DNA from: Deltaproteobacteria bacterium
GTDB taxonomy: Bacteria; Desulfobacterota; Desulfomonilia; UBA1062
Direction: 5' to 3'
DNA: 10,968 nt
Assembly: GCA_023230665.1 (NCBI GenBank)
Contig: JALNWY010000096.1
Span: 1-10,968, forward strand
The notes under the pieces: model-generated
The model's database searches: none
The model's input: the letters and a program-made list of their open reading frames with translations, nothing else
What the model was told of the DNA's origin: nothing
Made by a program: the position numbers and the translations under genes
In this document: positions 6,380 through 10,968 of the stretch, piece by piece
How the letters are laid out: every line of letters starts with the position of its first letter
Position numbering within the stretch: the stretch's first letter is position 1

Positions 6380-7218
6380 TGAGCAGCAGAAAAAACCGGA
6401 CTTCCCGGGGAAGGCTCGGCTGTTTCGAACCGACCATGAAGGGCGGCTTCCCCTTCCGGCTCGGCACCACGTCGTATATCCTCGAAGACGACCTTGTGCC
6501 CAACTGCAGGTTTCTGGGGCCGCTGGTGGACGATATCGAGCTCGTACTCTTCGAGTCGGACGAGATATCGAACCTCCCAGACAAAGAGATCATCGATTCG
6601 CTCACCGGCATCAAGGCAGAGCACAGCATTACCTACACCGTGCACCTGCCCCTCGATACGGAACTCGGAAGCCTCGACGAGGAAGTGCGGAGACGCTCGG
6701 TGGAAAAGTGTCTGCGGGTTATTAAGCTCACTTTCCCATTGTCGCCCTTTGCCTATGTGGTCCACTTCCATGGCGAGATGCGGGGCAACGTCCCGGCCCG
6801 TGATATTACGGGGTGGTTGGATGCCCTGGACAAATCAGCTCTCGGGCTGCTGGAGTCTGGGGTGGACCCCTGTCTGCTGTGCGTCGAAACCCTCGATTAC
6901 CCCTTCGAGCTTGTCGCGCCCATCGTGACCCGCCATGGCATGTCCGTCTGCCTGGATGCCGGTCACCTCGCCTTTTTCGGGTATCCCCTGGAGGAATACC
7001 TCGACAGATATCTGCCCGAGAGCAGGGCCGTCCATCTGCACGGCCATCGCGACGGTGCCGACCACAAGGATATAAGCACCCTGGAGCCCGGGGTCCTCGC
7101 ATCACTGACGGATCATCCCTGTTTTGCGGATGACCGGGAGCGGGTTCTGACCCTGGAGGTCTTCGGGCTCGACGACTTCGAGCGGTCAATGGAAACCATG
7201 CGGAGGTTACGCACATGA
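6379..7218 (+). CDS. cbiR: CbiR-type cobamide remodeling phosphodiesterase
   Basis: This 279-residue TIM-barrel protein fits the AP endonuclease 2/xylose-isomerase-like superfamily and resembles CbiR, the enzyme described in Akkermansia that cleaves the phosphoribosyl bond in the nucleotide loop of cobamides. The FPFRLGTTSYIL start (24-35) and DDIELVLFES (51-60) are followed by likely metal or catalytic positions: His89, His129/His131 (VVHFHGE), Glu170 (CVETLDYP), Asp193/His196 (LDAGHLAFFG), His219/221/223 (VHLHGHRDG), His229 and Glu260 (LTLEVFG). The product, a cobinamide phosphate, would suit CobU, whose gene overlaps it by 4 nt. ATG 6379 overlaps the previous stop (TAATG). ATG 6436 is an alternative that keeps the whole barrel. 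A frame starting at 6316 would overrun the DUF4430 gene. The exact function is by similarity and context. Confidence 0.82.
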   Translation: MSSRKNRTSRGRLGCFEPTMKGGFPFRLGTTSYILEDDLVPNCRFLGPLVDDIELVLFESDEISNLPDKEIIDSLTGIKAEHSITYTVHLPLDTELGSLDEEVRRRSVEKCLRVIKLTFPLSPFAYVVHFHGEMRGNVPARDITGWLDALDKSALGLLESGVDPCLLCVETLDYPFELVAPIVTRHGMSVCLDAGHLAFFGYPLEEYLDRYLPESRAVHLHGHRDGADHKDISTLEPGVLASLTDHPCFADDRERVLTLEVFGLDDFERSMETMRRLRT

Positions 7219-7757
7219 ACAAAATCACGCTCATCAGCGGCGGAGGCCGGAGCGGCAAGAGCAGGCATGCCCTGTCCCTGGCCCTCGGCTATAGCGGCAG
7301 GCGGGTCTTTGTCGCCACGGCAGAGGCCCTCGACGACGAGATACGAGATCGCATCGGAAAGCATAGAGCGGAGCGCGGAGACGCTTTCATTACCGTTGAG
7401 GAGCCTCTGGACCCGGCCCGGGCGCTCAAATCCCTGCCAGGAGACATCACGGTGGCCGTGGTGGACTGCCTCACGGTCTGGCTCGGCAACCTCATGCATC
7501 ACCGCGGCAGCTCGAATGAAAGATACACGGAGGTGGACTCACTCATGAGCATCTTGAGCAATCCCTCCTGCAACCTCATCATGGTCACCAACGAGGTGGG
7601 CATGGGCATTATCCCGCACAATGACATGGCCCGCCGATTCAGGGATCTGGCGGGATGGGTCAACCAGGAGGCAGCCAAATTGGCGGATAATGTAATTCTC
7701 ATGGTCTGCGGAATACCCGTCATGGTGAAAAGGGGTGCGGATGGGCCTGCTCGATGA
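7215..7757 (+). CDS. cobU: Adenosylcobinamide kinase / adenosylcobinamide-phosphate guanylyltransferase
   Basis: The 180-residue enzyme phosphorylates adenosylcobinamide and then transfers GMP from GTP to give AdoCbi-GDP, in the cytoplasm. Recognised from the P-loop GGGRSGKSR (9-17), His50 in GKHRAER (the counterpart of the guanylylated His of CobU), VDCLTVWLGNLM, VTNEVGMGIIP and FRDLAGWVNQEAAKLAD near the C-terminus. Length is standard. GGAGG at 7202-7206 gives a good ribosome site; the start overlaps the cbiR stop (ATGA). Directly behind cbiR it can take cobinamide phosphate straight into its second reaction. The 3' end overlaps cobT by 17 nt. Confidence 0.95.
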   Translation: MNKITLISGGGRSGKSRHALSLALGYSGRRVFVATAEALDDEIRDRIGKHRAERGDAFITVEEPLDPARALKSLPGDITVAVVDCLTVWLGNLMHHRGSSNERYTEVDSLMSILSNPSCNLIMVTNEVGMGIIPHNDMARRFRDLAGWVNQEAAKLADNVILMVCGIPVMVKRGADGPAR

Positions 7758-8799
7758 TACGATTCGCGAAATCCTGCCCGTGAACCGCAGCCTCGAACTG
7801 CAGGCCCGCTCCCGGCTCGACAGTCTGACCAAACCCAAGGGAAGCCTTGGAGACCTGGAAGATGTCGCGGTGCGGTATTGCCTGGCAAGGGGAACCCTTT
7901 TGCCGGACCTGGGCAGGAAAATCATCTTTACCTTTGCCGGCGACCACGGCGTAGTTGCAGAGGGGGTTTCAGCCTATCCGGGAGAGGTGACGCGCCAGAT
8001 GGTTAAAAACATGCTCGCCGGTGGGGCTGCGGTCAATGTCCTGGCCCGCCATGCCGGGGCTGAGGTTTGCGTGGTGGATATCGGCGTCGCCGGTTTCCTG
8101 GAAGATGCAGAAGGTTTGATCGTGAGGAAAATTCGGCCTGGAACGGCGAACATGGCTGAAGGTCCCGCCATGACCGAAGAAGAGGCCCGGCAGGCCGTGG
8201 AGGTCGGCATCAACCTGGCCAGAGACGCTGCAAACCAAGGAGCAACTCTTATCGGCACCGGAGAGATGGGGATAGGGAACACTTCGTCCTCTTCGGCATT
8301 GCTGGCGGCCCTGCTGCCTTGCGGGATCGGTGAGGTCACGGACCGGGGCACAGGGATCGAGGGGAAGACTTTGGCACACAAGATCGCCGTTATTGAACGC
8401 TCCCTTGAGGTCAACCGGGTTTTATTCACCGATCCCTTACATACCCTGGCCGCTGTGGGCGGGCTCGAAATTGCAGGGATATGCGGTTTGATTCTGGGTG
8501 CTGCATCGAAAAAAATCCCGATTGTGGTGGACGGTTTCATCTCTTCGGCAGGGGCGCTCGTGGCCTGCAGGCTGTGCCTCCATGCAGCGGAGTATCTGTT
8601 CTTCAGCCACCTCTCGGCAGAGGGTGGGCATAAAATCTTCTTCGAGCATTTTCATGAGAAGCCCCTCCTGAACCTCGGCATGCGGCTCGGCGAGGGGACA
8701 GGGGCTGCCCTGGCCATGTTCGTCATCGAGGCGGCAATGAAAGTCTACGGCGAGATGGCCACCTTCGCATCTGCAGGTGTTTCACACAAGGGAGGATAA
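7741..8799 (+). CDS. cobT: Nicotinate-nucleotide--dimethylbenzimidazole phosphoribosyltransferase
   Basis: The 352-residue enzyme makes alpha-ribazole phosphate from a lower-ligand base (typically dimethylbenzimidazole) and nicotinate mononucleotide. Visible signatures are LTKPKGSLGDLE, FAGDHGVVAEGVSAYP, a GTGEMGIGNTSSSSAL loop, HKIAVIERSLEVN and LGEGTGAALA, whose Glu318 aligns with the catalytic Glu317 of Salmonella CobT. ATG 7741 is chosen over the in-frame GTG 7735 because GGGG at 7732-7735 then sits at normal spacing. It overlaps cobU by 17 nt. With CobU and CobS it completes nucleotide-loop assembly. Which base it uses in this organism cannot be told from sequence alone. Confidence 0.95.
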   Translation: MGLLDDTIREILPVNRSLELQARSRLDSLTKPKGSLGDLEDVAVRYCLARGTLLPDLGRKIIFTFAGDHGVVAEGVSAYPGEVTRQMVKNMLAGGAAVNVLARHAGAEVCVVDIGVAGFLEDAEGLIVRKIRPGTANMAEGPAMTEEEARQAVEVGINLARDAANQGATLIGTGEMGIGNTSSSSALLAALLPCGIGEVTDRGTGIEGKTLAHKIAVIERSLEVNRVLFTDPLHTLAAVGGLEIAGICGLILGAASKKIPIVVDGFISSAGALVACRLCLHAAEYLFFSHLSAEGGHKIFFEHFHEKPLLNLGMRLGEGTGAALAMFVIEAAMKVYGEMATFASAGVSHKGG

Positions 8800-8803
8800 G
8801 GAC

Positions 8804-9583
8804 ATGTTCCAAGGTCTGGTCACTGCGCTGAGAACGCTGACGATCCTGCCCGTTCCCGGCAGGGATACCCGCGACCTGCCACAGGCATTGCCATGGTTTC
8901 CCCTGGTCGGATGTCTGCTGGGCATCATGCTCTGGGGCCTGGCCCTGGCATTCGACCTCGCATCCGCCGGCTGGCCCGCCGGGGCGGCCATCACGGCAGT
9001 AGCAGGATCGGCGGTCCTCACACGGGGTTTTCATCTGGACGGCCTTGCCGACCTCGCCGACGGTTTCGGCGGCGGCCGGGACCAAGAGCGGGCTCTGGCG
9101 ATCATGAAGGACCCGCACATGGGTGCCTTCGGGGTCATGGCGATCGTTCTCGTGCTCATGGCCAAGTGGGTTGCATGCACGCGTCTTGTGGAGACGGGAC
9201 TGATATCCTGGATCATTCCCGCGTATATCGTCTCGCGTTTGTCAGTTGCGGAGCTTGCTGCGTGTCTGCCGTATGCCCGCAGGGAGGGCGGCACGGCAGG
9301 GCCTTTCGTGGACAAGGCACGGCCTGGCCATCGGCTCATAGCCCTTGTGTCGGCTTTGCTTCTCGTCATGGCCTTCAAAGGTCTTTCCGGGGCACTGGTC
9401 CTTTTCTTCGGGTGGGCCTTGTGCCGTCTCCTCGGGGTGTGGTTCCTCAAGCGCGTGGGCGGGGTTACCGGAGACCTCTTGGGGGCATGCTGCGAGCTTG
9501 TCGAGACAGGGATTCTCATGGCCTGCGCCGTAGGGGGTACGGCACTGGAGCGGATCGTTCCTCATGGGGTGCTTCCCTTATGA
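8804..9583 (+). CDS. cobS: Adenosylcobinamide-GDP ribazoletransferase (cobalamin synthase)
   Basis: The 259-residue inner-membrane enzyme joins AdoCbi-GDP to alpha-ribazole (phosphate), the last chemical step of the nucleotide loop. Motifs include LPWFPLVGCLLG (29-40), the acidic GFHLDGLADLADG (75-87, Asp79/83/86) followed by GFGGGRDQERAL, MKDPHMGAFG (101-110) and VGGVTGDLLGACCELVE near the C-terminus. Several hydrophobic helices run between. ATG 8804 is chosen over the in-frame ATG 8777, which would start inside cobT, because GGAGG (8791-8795) lies 8 nt before it. The stop overlaps the cobQ start (ATGA). Confidence 0.95.
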   Translation: MFQGLVTALRTLTILPVPGRDTRDLPQALPWFPLVGCLLGIMLWGLALAFDLASAGWPAGAAITAVAGSAVLTRGFHLDGLADLADGFGGGRDQERALAIMKDPHMGAFGVMAIVLVLMAKWVACTRLVETGLISWIIPAYIVSRLSVAELAACLPYARREGGTAGPFVDKARPGHRLIALVSALLLVMAFKGLSGALVLFFGWALCRLLGVWFLKRVGGVTGDLLGACCELVETGILMACAVGGTALERIVPHGVLPL

Positions 9584-10968
9584 ACCGGATGAAGAAAAAC
9601 CGGGCCCGGTGCCTTGCTGTCCTTGGCACCGGTTCGGACGTGGGCAAGAGCATCGTGGTCGCCGCCCTCGGACGGATCTTCAGCGATTTGGGCGTACGTG
9701 TGGCACCGTTCAAGGCACAGAACATGTCAAACAACTCGTTCGTGACCCTGGACGGAGGCGAGATGGGACGCGCCCAGGTCGTACAGGCCGAGGCGGCCGG
9801 CATCGAGCCCCACACGGACATGAACCCCGTGCTTCTGAAACCGTGCACGGATACCGGAGCGCAGCTCGTGCTCCACGGCCGGACCGTGGGCAATCGCGAG
9901 GCCGCTGTGTATTTCAAGGATACAAGTGGTCTCTTCCGCGAGGCCAAGGAAAGCCTGAGACGGCTGCGTGCCTCCCATGACCTCATCATCATGGAGGGGG
10001 CCGGTTCCTGTGCCGAGGTCAACCTCCGGGCGCGGGATTTCGTCAACTTCCGCATGGCCCATGCTGCAAAGGCACCGGTAATCCTGGTCGCTGACATCGA
10101 CCGTGGCGGGGTGTTTGCCCAGATTGTGGGCACCTTGGCGGTCATCCCGCCCAAAGACCTGGCGCGCCTGCGGGGGATCATCATCAACAAGTTTCGGGGC
10201 GATGCTTCGCTCTTCCGGGAGGGCATTAGCTGGATCGAACAACACACCGGGTTACCCGTGCTCGGGCTCATCCCGTACGTCCGTCACATGGAGATTGATT
10301 CCGAGGACGGAGTGCCTCTGGATATCATCACCGATCCCCCATTCGATGCCGTGTCGGGCAAGTTTGCCCTGGCCGTGATCCGCCTTCCCCATATTTCGAA
10401 CTTCACCGATTTCGCGCCGTTTGGCAGCGACCCTTCCTTGGCCCTGCACTACCTTGCCCGGCCCCGGTCCCTGCACGGGTATGCCGTCGTGATACTGCCG
10501 GGCACAAAGAATGTGCGCGCGGATCTGGAATGGATTCGGTACACCGGCTGGGTTGATAAGATCAATGCATATGCGGCCCATGGCGGATGCATCGTAGGGA
10601 TATGCGGGGGCTACCAGATGCTCGGGACTAAAATCCTCGACCCATATGGCGTCGAGGGCTCACCTGGCATGACCGAGGGGTTGCGCCTCCTCGATGTGTC
10701 CACTTCCCTGACGAAAAAGAAGGTGCTGACGCGCGTGAAGGGTATCCGGGAAACAGACAGAGAAGAGGTGGAGGGCTACGAGATCCACATGGGGCGCACG
10801 CGCAGGGGTGCCGGGACGGATTATGCCTTCCAGATCATCGTGCGCCAGGGGCGGGACGTAGATATTTGCGACGGCGCAACCAGCCCAAACGGCCGTGTAT
10901 GGGGGACCTATATCCACGGCTTGTTCGACCGCCCGGGATTCAGGACCGCCTTTCTCAAGGGATTGGAC
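9580..10968 (+). CDS. cobQ: Cobyric acid synthase (amidating), 3' end outside window
   Basis: The frame stays open to the last base, giving 463 residues of a family usually about 490-510 long. The enzyme uses glutamine and ATP to amidate four side chains of adenosylcobyrinic a,c-diamide (CobQ/CbiP). Seen are the P-loop GTGSDVGKS (16-24), FKAQNMSNNS, MEGAGSCAEVNL, VADIDRGGVFAQIVGT, LPHISNFTDFAPF, and a class I glutamine amidotransferase domain with nucleophile Cys342 in GICGGYQML and catalytic His446 in GTYIHGLFD. ATG 9580 overlaps the cobS stop; ATG 9589 is a possible alternative. No clear ribosome site, so translation is probably coupled to cobS. It links the salvage/remodeling genes to the de novo or cobyric acid branch. 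Confidence 0.96.
   Translation, partial: MNRMKKNRARCLAVLGTGSDVGKSIVVAALGRIFSDLGVRVAPFKAQNMSNNSFVTLDGGEMGRAQVVQAEAAGIEPHTDMNPVLLKPCTDTGAQLVLHGRTVGNREAAVYFKDTSGLFREAKESLRRLRASHDLIIMEGAGSCAEVNLRARDFVNFRMAHAAKAPVILVADIDRGGVFAQIVGTLAVIPPKDLARLRGIIINKFRGDASLFREGISWIEQHTGLPVLGLIPYVRHMEIDSEDGVPLDIITDPPFDAVSGKFALAVIRLPHISNFTDFAPFGSDPSLALHYLARPRSLHGYAVVILPGTKNVRADLEWIRYTGWVDKINAYAAHGGCIVGICGGYQMLGTKILDPYGVEGSPGMTEGLRLLDVSTSLTKKKVLTRVKGIRETDREEVEGYEIHMGRTRRGAGTDYAFQIIVRQGRDVDICDGATSPNGRVWGTYIHGLFDRPGFRTAFLKGLD

Noticed and set aside
9516..10271. 251-codon open frame on the minus strand
   Set aside because: It is antisense to cobS/cobQ, rich in Ser, Arg, Pro and Ala, and without domain features, while the plus strand has clear catalytic motifs.
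1..10968. Mobile elements, CRISPR arrays, tRNA or rRNA genes
   Set aside because: No direct-repeat array, transposase motif, terminal inverted repeats or tRNA-like fold was noticed. The only notable repeat is the pair of riboswitch aptamers.

Overview
The window holds one long plus-strand cobamide (vitamin B12) locus from a Gram-negative bacterium. An outer-membrane TonB-dependent receptor, a periplasmic binding protein and a signal-peptide DUF4430 protein fix the cell envelope type. Base composition and the gene set (BtuBFDC, CbiR, CobU/T/S, CbiP/CobQ) fit an anaerobic deltaproteobacterium such as a Desulfobacterota member. That placement is inferred from gene style and no marker gene is present to confirm it.

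Layout. Positions 1-150 may be the tail of an unrelated, more AT-rich gene. The non-coding stretch 151-804 is a large regulatory leader. It contains a putative sigma70-type promoter (253-280) whose -10 lies in a 16-bp perfect palindrome, a first cobalamin riboswitch (about 287-443), a strong intrinsic terminator (502-536), a short gap with a perfect anti-16S Shine-Dalgarno match but no proper start codon, and a second cobalamin riboswitch (about 608-757) just ahead of btuB. Downstream the genes are tightly packed, many overlapping by 1-17 nt, with no internal terminator seen: btuB, a TonB C-terminal-domain fragment, btuF, btuD, btuC, a DUF4430 (transcobalamin-like) exported protein, cbiR, cobU, cobT, cobS and cobQ/cbiP, the last cut by the window end.

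How they fit together. BtuB takes cobamides across the outer membrane. BtuF, possibly helped by the DUF4430 protein, holds them in the periplasm, and BtuC/BtuD move them into the cytoplasm. CbiR, a TIM-barrel phosphodiesterase known to start cobamide remodeling, removes the nucleotide loop. CobU activates the cobinamide (phosphate) with GTP, CobT makes the alpha-ribazole phosphate lower ligand, and CobS joins them. CobQ/CbiP amidates the corrin ring and feeds the same late pathway. The unit therefore reads as 'capture any cobamide, strip it, rebuild it with the preferred base', under two serial B12 sensors.

The points most worth a second look are the two riboswitches in series with one terminator, the start-less TonB domain lying in frame behind the btuB stop codon, and the transcobalamin-like protein sited between the importer and the remodeling enzyme.
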